A model generated the notes under the pieces. It did not search any database. It saw only the letters and a program-made list of their open reading frames with translations, and was not told where the DNA came from. Shown here piece after piece: positions 25,805 to 34,800 of a stretch of 64,000 nt of DNA (its first letter is position 1; each line of letters starts with the position of its first letter). The position numbers and the translations under genes are program-made. The DNA lies in the NCBI GenBank assembly GCA_038210655.1, contig JBBQWM010000031.1, positions 1 through 64,000 of the forward strand, given 5' to 3'. The stretch is from 54-19 sp038210655. Its GTDB lineage: Bacteria > Chloroflexota > Chloroflexia > Chloroheliales > Chloroheliaceae.

Positions 25805-28800
25805 TCAAGCCGAACGTTCTTCAAATTCGAGGCCCCCCGGTCCGACCAGCCCGGTTATATCGGCGGCAAAAGCCTGATTATAAGCTACGCTAAGGCTTTG
25901 CGGTTCGAGCCGGGTGGTTGAGCCGTCCGGTTGGGGCAGATAAAGTACCAGGCTATCCTCGCCGGGATACTGCCGCAAAAGCCGATTTAATTGCTCCATC
26001 AATTCAAATTCGGCCTCCTCGCTTTCGGTTGGCGGCAAATGGATATGCACCCGCCGGATGATCCGAGGCGGCTTTTGGGCGGCGGCAGCTTTACCACCAG
26101 GGTTAGAAGCGACTCCCGGCTTAGACCCACCTGGCATTCCAAGATTAGCAAAAAGACTTTCGGCCCAGCCGTGGTCATCGTGGGGGGCGGGGGCCGCTTG
26201 ACTTTCGGAAGAAGGTGCTTCCAGGGCAGCGGTCAGGGCTGGGTCGGTCAAGCCCTCATCGGAGGCTGGATCGAGCAAACCGGGCCGGGCCGGATAGGGG
26301 GCCAGAGCCAACGCTACCAGTACCAAGCGGGTTTGGCCCTCAGCAGGTGGCTTCAGGCGGCGCACCCTGGCCGAGAGCGCCATCCCCTCGACCAGTTCGA
26401 CTCCTTCGGCGGGCGTGCTGCGGGGAACCAGCAATTCGGCTTGGCCGCTAAAATCTTCCAGTTGCAAGACCGTCAGTTCGTCGCCCCGCCCGGCCTCGTC
26501 CGGCCCGGCAATCGGCAATCGGCGCAAAGCTATTACCAGCCCTTCGACCAGCAAAGGCCGTCCCTCCCCTTCCGAAGTCGCCAGCGTCGCCAGTTGGCCC
26601 AATCCGACCGGGTCATCGCGGGAAGCATCCGCCCCGGACGGCATCAACTGTCCCCACAACGGATGTTCGGAAGTGAAAAAACCGAGCGCCCGGTAAGCTT
26701 GTTGCAAACGTTCTAGCCGAGAAAGCGGCGCGACTTCCGGCAACCCTATAGCCGCCGGTTCTTCGGGGACCAGAGTGGGCGGCGCGTCTCCCTCCGTCGT
26801 AAACAAATCGAATAGGCTTAACTGACCTGAGCCGTTTTCTGGCGACTTATCCCCTGACGAGGTTGAAGAAGACTCTTCTTGGGAGGCGGTTTGGTTAGAC
26901 CGCCAGGTTTGCCATTCTCGGCTTGTCGCCTCAATTTCGCTGGCCGCCGCCACCAACCGTTCGCGCTCCCCAAATCCATCCAACGCCCCGGCCCAGCCCA
27001 GACGCTCGATTTGTCCGGCGTTCAAGGCCACCCGCTTTACAAAATCGTTCAGGTCGCTAAACCCGGCGGTCTGTCGGGCCTGGACTAATTGCCGGGCTAC
27101 CTCCGGCTCCAACAAAACGCCTAAGCCCGTTCGGATTGCGCCATGCTCTTCGCCTGTCAGCGAAAATTCTACCTCGCTATAGCGCAGATCGGGCGGCAAA
27201 ATGGTGATCCCAGATAGCCGGGCCAACTCGGAAAGACTTGCCAGCTTATCGGGCGCGGCCAAGCTGAGCGCGGCGGCATAGTAGGCAGCAGGGCGTTGCA
27301 ATTTGAACCACTCTAGCTGCTTAACCACCAGCGCCCGGTCGAACGCTCCGGCTATCTGGTGGTCGTATTCGCCGACAGCCGGAAGCGGAAGGGCGGCGGC
27401 GGAAAGTTGGCTCTCCCCAGCCCGATTCAGAATATCGAGGGTCAGTTGCAGCCGCCCAACTCCGCTCGATTCGTAGATTTCGAGCCGGGCGCAACCGTCG
27501 GGAGCCAATGGCCCACCTTGTACCCCAATTTCCAAACCCTGCTCGGTGCTGGCCGGTTGTAGCACGGCCCGTTCTTCGAGCACCCCTTCCAGGCTGACGA
27601 CAACCTGACGCGGATGCAAGGCTGGAACCTCCCCGCTCTCACCCCCGGTCGCCACTGGCAGCGCCTGACCCCCTAATCCGGCTAATAGCCGCGACCGTCC
27701 GCCTTGCCCAATTTCCAGTCGCAAAGGTCGTCCGCCGGTATAGGCTTCAAACCTGAAAGGCAGTTCAGCCTCGCTATCCGTCGGCGGTGTAAAGGGCTGG
27801 GCGGTCAGACCGAGCAACCCGGCGATCAGGCTGCCGCCCAACCGCCGTACAATGATTACCTGATCGGGCGGGGCTTTTTTGAGTATTACGCTGGCGGCTA
27901 AAAGTGGCTCGGACAGGCCCAATTCTGCAATGTCGGCTAGTTCACTTTCTAACGCGAGGCGAGCCTGGCTATCGTCTGGGTAGCGGCGGGCTAATTCTTC
28001 CTCAGAGCGCTGGCGCAGGATTGCTAAGGGTTCGCTTTCGACCAGTTGCCACCCGGCGCAGCGGGCCGCGACCAGCGCGTTATTAGCCAGAGCGCCAGGC
28101 CAATCGCTTTCGTTGTAATGCGCCCGCAATTCGGCAGGCGAACGCAACTGCAAATCGGTTAGAAGGCGACCGGGTTGAAGCGAGTAAAGCCAATCCTGGG
28201 ACTGACTTTTGGTAAGGGCAGGCTGCAAAACCGACATCGGATACTGGTCGCGCAAGGCCCCCAACAACCGACTCCGCAACCCTAGATAAGACCGCGCTTC
28301 GTCGGACTGAGCGTAACGCGCTTCGCCGGTTCCGATCAGCCCGATTTTCAACTCTCGACCCAACTTGACCAGCCCGGCATTGAGCTTGACCAAGCGGTCG
28401 TCACTATGTCCGTCGATGGTTTGAGGTTGGGGTTGGGCGGCTGGGGAGGCTGCCGCGAGAAAAAAGTTATCCGGGCCGAACAGGTCACGCAAATTGGTTG
28501 CGCGAGTTTTAGCTTCGCCGGCTTTATTCGCCAAGAATGCCGCCGTGATCGGTCCTCCGGCATAGGGCGCAATCGCAATCAGCCCTTCCTGATAGCGGGC
28601 CAGTGTATCCAGGTCGAGCGCGGCGGTCAAGGGCTTGTCGCCCGCCTGTTGCAGCCCTGCCGAAAGCAGCCGACACAAATTGGCATACCCGACCCGGCTT
28701 TGGGCCAGCAATAATAATCCGTAAGGCAGACCCCGGCCTGTCCCGCTCAAATTCAGCCCGACCTCGGCTCCGATCAGCGCGGTCGAACCGCTTCCGCTCA

Positions 28801-28975
28801 GCCACCGTCGCCACTGCGGATAGCCCACCAGCGAAAAGGTGTCGGTCAGGGCCGCCGCAATCGGCTGATTACTTTCGGCGGTCAGCGCCAGCATTTGCTC
28901 GGCCAGTCCATCCACCTCGGATACCCCGCCAAAGGGGGCATAACGGCTATAAAGTTGTAGATAAGCGAAAGACAT
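25805..28975 (-). CDS. DNA polymerase III alpha (DnaE)-like protein lacking catalytic residues
   Basis: A 1056-aa protein that follows DnaE from end to end but has lost its active sites. The PHP domain opens YLQLYSRYAP where DnaE has HLHxHSxYS, and TDTFS replaces TDHG. The palm entry VRRLGGSLIAGLLGLT near residue 373 matches the GSAAGSLVAYxLGIT block, but the following PDIDxDF is replaced by LRLEIGQ near residue 413. The downstream parts are well kept: LPPDLRYSEVEFSL, LNDFVKR, GALDGFGERERL, LGFFTSEHPL, an OB-fold (LTVLQLEDFSGQAELLVP) and a C-terminal beta-rich domain. It is therefore predicted not to polymerise; a structural or DNA-binding role is inferred. No strong ribosome-binding site is seen. 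Confidence 0.8.
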   Translation of the reverse strand: MSFAYLQLYSRYAPFGGVSEVDGLAEQMLALTAESNQPIAAALTDTFSLVGYPQWRRWLSGSGSTALIGAEVGLNLSGTGRGLPYGLLLLAQSRVGYANLCRLLSAGLQQAGDKPLTAALDLDTLARYQEGLIAIAPYAGGPITAAFLANKAGEAKTRATNLRDLFGPDNFFLAAASPAAQPQPQTIDGHSDDRLVKLNAGLVKLGRELKIGLIGTGEARYAQSDEARSYLGLRSRLLGALRDQYPMSVLQPALTKSQSQDWLYSLQPGRLLTDLQLRSPAELRAHYNESDWPGALANNALVAARCAGWQLVESEPLAILRQRSEEELARRYPDDSQARLALESELADIAELGLSEPLLAASVILKKAPPDQVIIVRRLGGSLIAGLLGLTAQPFTPPTDSEAELPFRFEAYTGGRPLRLEIGQGGRSRLLAGLGGQALPVATGGESGEVPALHPRQVVVSLEGVLEERAVLQPASTEQGLEIGVQGGPLAPDGCARLEIYESSGVGRLQLTLDILNRAGESQLSAAALPLPAVGEYDHQIAGAFDRALVVKQLEWFKLQRPAAYYAAALSLAAPDKLASLSELARLSGITILPPDLRYSEVEFSLTGEEHGAIRTGLGVLLEPEVARQLVQARQTAGFSDLNDFVKRVALNAGQIERLGWAGALDGFGERERLVAAASEIEATSREWQTWRSNQTASQEESSSTSSGDKSPENGSGQLSLFDLFTTEGDAPPTLVPEEPAAIGLPEVAPLSRLERLQQAYRALGFFTSEHPLWGQLMPSGADASRDDPVGLGQLATLATSEGEGRPLLVEGLVIALRRLPIAGPDEAGRGDELTVLQLEDFSGQAELLVPRSTPAEGVELVEGMALSARVRRLKPPAEGQTRLVLVALALAPYPARPGLLDPASDEGLTDPALTAALEAPSSESQAAPAPHDDHGWAESLFANLGMPGGSKPGVASNPGGKAAAAQKPPRIIRRVHIHLPPTESEEAEFELMEQLNRLLRQYPGEDSLVLYLPQPDGSTTRLEPQSLSVAYNQAFAADITGLVGPGGLEFEERSA

Positions 28976-28978
28976 TTG

Positions 28979-29003
28979 GATTTACGATTTACGATTTACG
29001 ATT
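28979..29003. repeat. TTTACGA heptamer tandem repeat
   Basis: About three and a half copies of TTTACGA run directly upstream of the DnaE-like gene. The same unit in reverse orientation (TAAATCG) forms the longer array at 36174-36243. The MITE-like element at 29004 is inserted into this array, and one more unit continues at 29125-29132. Confidence 0.8.
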
Positions 29004-29124
29004 GTAACTACCCAGCCGTGTCACCCTGAGCCGCCGCGAAGGGTCTAAGACTCTTCGGCGGGGAACTATCTTTGGCAAAAATCAGTCCAATCTCCGCCTC
29101 ACAATGACATGGGTGTGTAGTTAT
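29004..29124. mobile_element. MITE-like element (type B) with 8-bp target duplication
   Basis: The left end GTAACTACCCAG and right end TGTGTAGTTAT are imperfect terminal inverted repeats. The interior TGTCACCCTGAGCCGCCGCG and CCTCACAATGACAT echoes the element at 15409. The flanks are identical octamers, TTACGATT at 28996-29003 and 29125-29132, so the element has inserted into the heptamer array. No coding capacity. Confidence 0.75.
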
Positions 29125-29172
29125 TTACGATTTCAATACATGCCTGGCGGTTACTTCGCTTGTGCATGCCCT

Positions 29173-29222
29173 ATTCTGCACTCTGCATTCTGCATTTATA
29201 TTCTGCATTCTCTATTCTGCAT
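29173..29222. repeat. TTCTGCAT-type degenerate short repeats
   Basis: Repeated CTGCATTCTGCATT units with interruptions. The reverse-complement type (AATGCAGAAG) appears at 36096-36142, in both cases next to a heptamer array, so the two simple repeats travel together. Confidence 0.6.
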
Positions 29223-29341
29223 TGTCTAACAAACGTTTGATGGTGAAATGTGCTAGAATTATAACATAGACTCTTGATTGGGGTATGATGATGAAGTGAT
29301 GTTGAGGGGGCGGTGGACGCAATTCGACCGCTCACGCTGTG

Positions 29342-30271
29342 ATGCAAACGATAAACGGAATATTAAACATTTACAAGCCCGCCGGGCTAACCTCCCACGA
29401 TGTGGTGGCAAAAGTGCGGCGTATCTTGCGCGAAAAGCGCGTCGGACACGCCGGGACGCTCGACCCTGCCGCCTGCGGGGTGCTGCCAGTCTGTGTCGGG
29501 CAGGCTACACGGGTGGTCGAGTATCTGAGCGATGCCCGTAAGATTTATTGTGCGGAATTTGGGCTAGGTTTGACTACCGATACGTATGACCAGGAAGGCA
29601 TCGTGACCAGCCTGCGCGAGGTGCCGGACTTTAGCCTGGAAGAAATCGAGCGGGCGGCAGACAATTTACGCGGGCCGATCCAGCAAATTCCACCGATTTA
29701 TTCGGCGATTAAGGTGGGTGGGCAGCCGCTCTATAAAGCAGCACGGGCCGGAACCGCCGCCGAAATTGAGTTAAAACCGCGCCCGGTCGAAATTTACGAA
29801 TTTAAGATCAATGGCTGGGTGCGACCCTGGCTGAAGGTCTGGATCGAATGCAGCAAAGGTACTTACATTCGGTCGCTGGCCTATGATTTGGGTGAATTGC
29901 TGGGTTGTGGCGCTTTCATGCACGATTTGGTGCGGGTACAGAGTGGGCCGTTTCATTTGTCGCGCTCGGTTACGCTGGAAGAAGTGGAAGAAGCCTTTAA
30001 AGCGGGACAGCTTGAGGCCGAAATCTTGCAACCTATCGATGCCGTATTGGGCGAGTGGCCGGCCTGGATTGTGAGCGAGAAGACGGTCGAGCGTATCCGG
30101 CAAGGGCGTAATCTTTCGGCGGCTCATCCCGATGCACCACTCAACCCGGCTTTCGACCCGGAGGCCGAAAGCTTTGCTTACCGCCGAGCTTATACACCGC
30201 AAGGTGATTTGCTGGCGCTTTTGGAACGGGAAGGCAGCGAATGGCATCCGGCCAAAGTCTTTCCAATTTAG
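29342..30271 (+). CDS. truB: tRNA pseudouridine(55) synthase TruB
   Basis: A 309-aa enzyme that isomerises U55 in the T-loop of tRNAs. Motifs are ILNIYKPAGLTSHDVV, GHAGTLDPAACGVLPVCVG with the catalytic Asp at residue 41, YSAIKVGGQPLYKAARAG and CSKGTYIRSLAYDLG. A C-terminal extension of about 60 residues contains a PUA-like segment. GTG at 29339 directly precedes ATG 29342; the ATG is taken as the start. It is followed at 142 bases by ribF, a common pairing in bacteria. Confidence 0.95.
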   Translation: MQTINGILNIYKPAGLTSHDVVAKVRRILREKRVGHAGTLDPAACGVLPVCVGQATRVVEYLSDARKIYCAEFGLGLTTDTYDQEGIVTSLREVPDFSLEEIERAADNLRGPIQQIPPIYSAIKVGGQPLYKAARAGTAAEIELKPRPVEIYEFKINGWVRPWLKVWIECSKGTYIRSLAYDLGELLGCGAFMHDLVRVQSGPFHLSRSVTLEEVEEAFKAGQLEAEILQPIDAVLGEWPAWIVSEKTVERIRQGRNLSAAHPDAPLNPAFDPEAESFAYRRAYTPQGDLLALLEREGSEWHPAKVFPI

Positions 30272-30290
30272 ATTTTGATTTCAGAATAGT

Positions 30291-30369
30291 ACCTAGTCCA
30301 CAATTCTTTGCTAATCGGATTTGAGCTTGGGTGTCTTGTAAGTGATACTCAATCAAATGCGGACTAGGT
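30291..30369. other. Inverted repeat between truB and ribF
   Basis: ACCTAGTCC (30291-30299) pairs with GGACTAGGT (30361-30369), and inside it GATTTGAG/CTCAATCAAAT can form a second imperfect stem. It ends 44 bases before the ribF start. It does not show the conserved blocks of an FMN riboswitch that I would recognise. It may be a leader structure or a decayed small repeat. Confidence 0.45.
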
Positions 30370-30413
30370 AATAGATTTAAGATTTGCAGTCATTTACCAG
30401 AAGGACCAAAACT

Positions 30414-31370
30414 GTGGAATTATTAAGTGACCTGGAAGAAATGGCAAAAGATACTGCACGTCAGCCGATGGTGCTGACTATCGGCGCATTTGATGGGCTA
30501 CACGTAGCGCATCAGGCTTTGATTGCGGGGGCCGTGATGCGTTCGCGCGAGTTAGGGGTACGCGCGGCAGTGCTAAGTTTCGACCCGCACCCCGATAGTG
30601 TTATTCGACCTGACCGCCCTCTGATATATCTGACCGATACCGACGACAAAGCCGCTTTGATCGCCGAGGTCGGAGCCGACCGTTTGATTATCCAACCCTT
30701 TAATCTGGAATTTGCCCGTATCCCGGCAGAGGATTTCGTAAATCGGCTGCTCGAACTGGCTGACATCAAAGAGATTCACGTTGGGGAAGATTTCGTCTTT
30801 GGGCATAAAGCCCAAGGCAACGTAGTACGTTTGCGCGAGATGGGCCATCAGAAGGGTTTTCAGGTCAGGTCGTTGGCTCCGTTGGAAGTGGATAACGCGG
30901 TAGTCAGCAGTAGCCGCATCCGCAGTTTGCTTTTGGAAGGCGATGTAGCACGGGCCGCCCGGTTGCTAGGGCGGGCGCATAGCCTCAAAGGAGTGGTCAT
31001 TCACGGCAACGAACGAGGCCGCTTGCTAGGCTTTCCAACCGCTAATATGGCAATTCCCAACCGCTTTGCCGTCCCTGGTAATGGGGTCTACGCTACTATG
31101 ACGACCTTGCTCGATAGCGAGAAAAATGGGCCGGCCCGCCCCTCAGTCACAAATATCGGAACCCGCCCGACTTTCGATAACGGCGAACGCAGCGTCGAAA
31201 CCTTTATCCTCGATTGGACGGGCGATCTTTACGATCAGCGCATCCGGGTCGAGTTCGTCCAGAAACTACGCGATGAGCGCAAGTTCTCCGGCCTTGATGA
31301 GATAAAGGCCCAACTTGCTCGCGATGTAGCGGCGGCCCGAAGCGCCTTAGCTACCGCCGGGCGCTTCTGA
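30414..31370 (+). CDS. ribF: Bifunctional riboflavin kinase / FMN adenylyltransferase
   Basis: A 318-aa enzyme making FMN and FAD from riboflavin. The N-terminal adenylyltransferase has LTIGAFDGLHVAHQALI (nucleotidyl-transferase GxFDGxHxGH variant with A for G), SFDPHPDSV and HVGEDFVFGHKAQGN; SSSRIRSLLLEGDVARAARLLGR links to the kinase domain, with GRLLGFPTANM, GVYATM and NIGTRPTF. GTG 30414 is chosen because AAGGA lies 9 bases upstream; TTG 30384 is in frame but unsupported. Confidence 0.93.
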   Translation: MELLSDLEEMAKDTARQPMVLTIGAFDGLHVAHQALIAGAVMRSRELGVRAAVLSFDPHPDSVIRPDRPLIYLTDTDDKAALIAEVGADRLIIQPFNLEFARIPAEDFVNRLLELADIKEIHVGEDFVFGHKAQGNVVRLREMGHQKGFQVRSLAPLEVDNAVVSSSRIRSLLLEGDVARAARLLGRAHSLKGVVIHGNERGRLLGFPTANMAIPNRFAVPGNGVYATMTTLLDSEKNGPARPSVTNIGTRPTFDNGERSVETFILDWTGDLYDQRIRVEFVQKLRDERKFSGLDEIKAQLARDVAAARSALATAGRF

Positions 31371-31883
31371 GTGTAACAGCAAAATCTCTCCTGAAATTCT
31401 AAAATGTTCTGTGAAAATTAAGGGCAACCCAACCTGGTTGCCCCTTTGATTTGACGTAAATTAGGGTGGGGTAAAGTAATAGAAAGTCAGGACACTCAAA
31501 TAGTAAGCAGTAAGTAAAGTAATCTTGAACTAACCCGGATGAAAATTGGGGCAAAGTAAGGCTCTTTACCTATTGAAAAAAGTATGAAGATGCGGTATTC
31601 TTTATTTATCAACCCTAAATCCATTTAGAGTGTATAGGATAGATTTGTCCTGATACGCCATAAGATTTTAGGAAACTCAGAAGCAAAAGCGAAACGGTTA
31701 CATAGGTATACTATGTCGGACTTCCCCAAAAATATCTAAATATCTAGCTAGAGCTAAATTTTGCTTGTTGTTTAAGAGCGGGTCAGTAGATAGGTTGTAG
31801 TTTGAATAGCTATTCCTGATACAGAAGTGCTAAACAGATTTCTGGTCAGAGATTAAGTATTCCTGAAAAATGAAGGTTTGTCT
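31371..31883. other. 513-bp gap with a terminator and no gene
   Basis: Beyond the hairpin at 31422-31443 this region holds no convincing open frame or RNA gene. It is AT-rich, contains AAGTAATAGAAAG/AAGTAAAGTAATC near-repeats around 31474-31527, and probably contains the promoter of the caspase-like/NACHT gene. Confidence 0.6.
31422..31443 (+). terminator. Intrinsic-type terminator after ribF
   Basis: GGGCAACC and GGTTGCCC form an 8-bp stem with a CAACCT loop, followed by CCTTTGATTT. It is 51 bases after the ribF stop. The shape also resembles the GGGCGACC dispersed repeats, of which it might be a relic. Confidence 0.55.
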
Positions 31884-34800
31884 ATGATTCAATTAGAACC
31901 CCCCACTTTTCCCACCGGTCGGCGTTATGCCCTGTGCATTGGGATTGGAAAATATCCTCACCTGAACAACGGTCACTTGAAATTTGCAACTACCGATGCT
32001 GAAACGGTCGCTCAGCGCTTGCGTGACCCTCAGCACGGTCGGTTTGAGGTAACACTCAAAGTAAGCGAAGAGGAAACCCGCCTCGACGAATTGCAGCAGA
32101 CGCTCTTTGAAATGTTGTACGGGCAAGACCGCATGGCCGATGATGTAGTCGTAATTTATCTAGCCTGTCGCGGGATGATGAACGGTGGTGGCAATTTTTA
32201 TCTGTTGCCTTCGGATGCTGGGCTCAATAAAGAGACCGAATTGCCCAATCTGGACACCCTCTTGGATTTCAAATCGATTATAAAGACTCTGACCAACGCC
32301 AGGGTTAAGAATGTGGTTTTATTTTTGGATGTGTGCCGTACACAAGGTGCCGAAGGTGCGTTGCAACCGATACCCTTAGCTGCTAAAGCCGATACCAATA
32401 TTTTTGTGATGGGCGCGGCCTGGCCCGACCATCTGGCAAATGGAGTACGGCACGGGGTCTTTAGTGATTTTCTGTTACGTAGCCTCGACCAAAACCCGAT
32501 GCATAATGATGGATGGGTTACAGTGGGCGAGGTTTACCGGTCGGTGGCTGAGGCGATGAGCGCTGATAAGTCGGTTCAAGCGATTGAAGCGCGGTCAACC
32601 GCAGTCAACCCTAACTTGCCTTTAGTGCAACATCTCCAACATTCGCCGCAGAGCCGAGATTTTCACGAGCAGGCGAAAGAGCTTTTGCGGTTGGCAGGCT
32701 ACAAGCCTTCTACTACGACGGCCTTCGATAATGCTCCAACCGGCTTTTATATGACAGAGTTGCGGGCCGGATTTGGACTACGTAAAATCGGGGTAGTCAT
32801 ATATTACGATAAGGTTGTGCCTTTAACCCCCGAATACGCCTTGCACCTGGCGACCTATGTGCGCGAGAAAATCCGGGAGGGTAAGATGCACGAGTGTTTG
32901 CTACTAACCTCCAACGAAGTGAGTAGTGAGGTGCGAAAGGCCATCCCGACCCGCTTAGACGGGGAGCTTTATTTGCAACCGATGACTTATAACAGTGTGT
33001 TGCAAAATTTGATTGATTTTGAACCCTATTTGAACAAATTGATTGCCGAGTATGAGCAACCGAACCTCATTCCTGAACGAGGGGATGAGCCACCACTGGC
33101 TCAGACTTATATTCCACTCAAGGTCGAGTATCGATCTTACGATAAGCAGGAAAATGCGGTTGCTGCCAAAGGAGATTTGCAGACCTGGGTAAAAGCCTGG
33201 TTAGCTAACAATTCTAAATCTCGGCTGGCATTGTTGGCCGATTATGGCAGTGGTAAATCGACTTTTTGTCATCATTTAGCGGCCCAGTTAGCTCACGAGT
33301 ATTTGAAAAGCGACGAAAAAAATCGGAGCAACCGCCGTATCCCTCTGTTGATTATGTTGCGGGATTTTGCCAAGAACGCCGTAGACCTGGAAGGGTTTCT
33401 GGTCGCTCATCTCAAACAACATTGCGAGGTCGATAACCCCAATTACCTTGCCTTACGCAAGATGGCTGAAGCCGGATTACTCTTGTTCATTTTCGATGGT
33501 TTTGATGAAATGGCGCTCCGGGCCGACTCCGATATTGTGCGCGAGAACATGGAGTTTTTTGACGACTTCGCACGCTTACCAAATAACAAGGTGCTGGTGA
33601 CGACCCGTCCAGAGTATTTTATCGATATGAAGGAAGAGCGAGAGATTTTACGAACTTACCCCGCTTTTTACATTCAGTCGTTTGACCAGGAGCAGAGTAA
33701 GCTTTATTTGCAAAAGCGGGTTCCATTTCTCAAGCAGCAGAAGAAGGATGCTAACAAAGATTGGTTTTATTATTGGAATACGATCAACCAAATTTATGAT
33801 TTATCCGATCTGGTACGTAGGCCAGTCTTGTTGGAGATGATCGTCAAGACTTTGCCGGAATTGGTCGAGGCCGGCGAGGTGGTGAACCGCCCCAATCTCT
33901 ATCAGCGCTATTTAGAAAAGGAGTTGGCCCGGCAGCGCTATGCCAAACGGCGCGATGTCCTGATAAAGCACAATACCCGTTTTGAGATTGTGGAACAATT
34001 AGCCCTGGAGCTTTTCCGTAGCGACCGTCCCTCTCTGACCGGGAGCCAAATCCGGGATTTGACCAAAGGTCTACTAACGCCGGATCAGCAAAACGAGTTG
34101 GAGGCTTCGCAGCGGGATATTCTGGCCTGTTCGTTTTTGATCCGCAATGGCAACGATTACCGTTTTTCGCACCAATCTTTTATGGAGTATCTTACGGCTT
34201 GCCGGTTGGCAAAGGATATTACAAATAACCAGTGGGAGATTTTCCTGGCGAAACCTTTGAGCAAGACCATCCGAGGGTTTTTGATTGAGTTGGAGCAAGG
34301 GATTGCCCAAAAATCGGCTGAGAGTGCGAGTATCAACGGCAGGCAGGTTTCTTTTGATCGGCGTAAATTGGTAAGCTGTCTCGAAGCGGGCTGGAACCAT
34401 CGCTGGTTGAATATCAATATAGTTTCGCTTCTGGCTGCAATGGAGGATTTTTCGTTTGCGAATTTGCGGTTGGAAGATTTGGATTTGAGCGGTGCGGACT
34501 TGAGAGGCTTGAATTTGCGAGATGCAAAGCTGCCCAGGGTGAACCTGACCGGGGCGAACCTGACCGATACAAATCTGACCGGAGCTTTTTTAGCCGGGGC
34601 GAACCTGACAGGCGCTAATTTAAGTCGGGCGAACTTGATCCGGGTCAATCTGAGTGGGGCTTATCTGCACGGCGCAGACTTGAGCAACGCGGTGGTATCT
34701 GATGCCAATTTGAGGGAAGCCCAACTGATTGGTGCAAACCTGACCCACACCAGTTTAGCCCGGACTGATCTGATTAGCGCCTATTTGCGGTCGGCTACTT

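Noticed and set aside
25991..26716. 241-aa plus-strand frame within the DnaE-like gene
   Set aside because: Shadow of a GC-rich coding strand; the minus strand shows clear DnaE domain order.
30291..30369. FMN riboswitch upstream of ribF
   Set aside because: None of the conserved RFN-element blocks can be seen; only a long-range inverted repeat is present.
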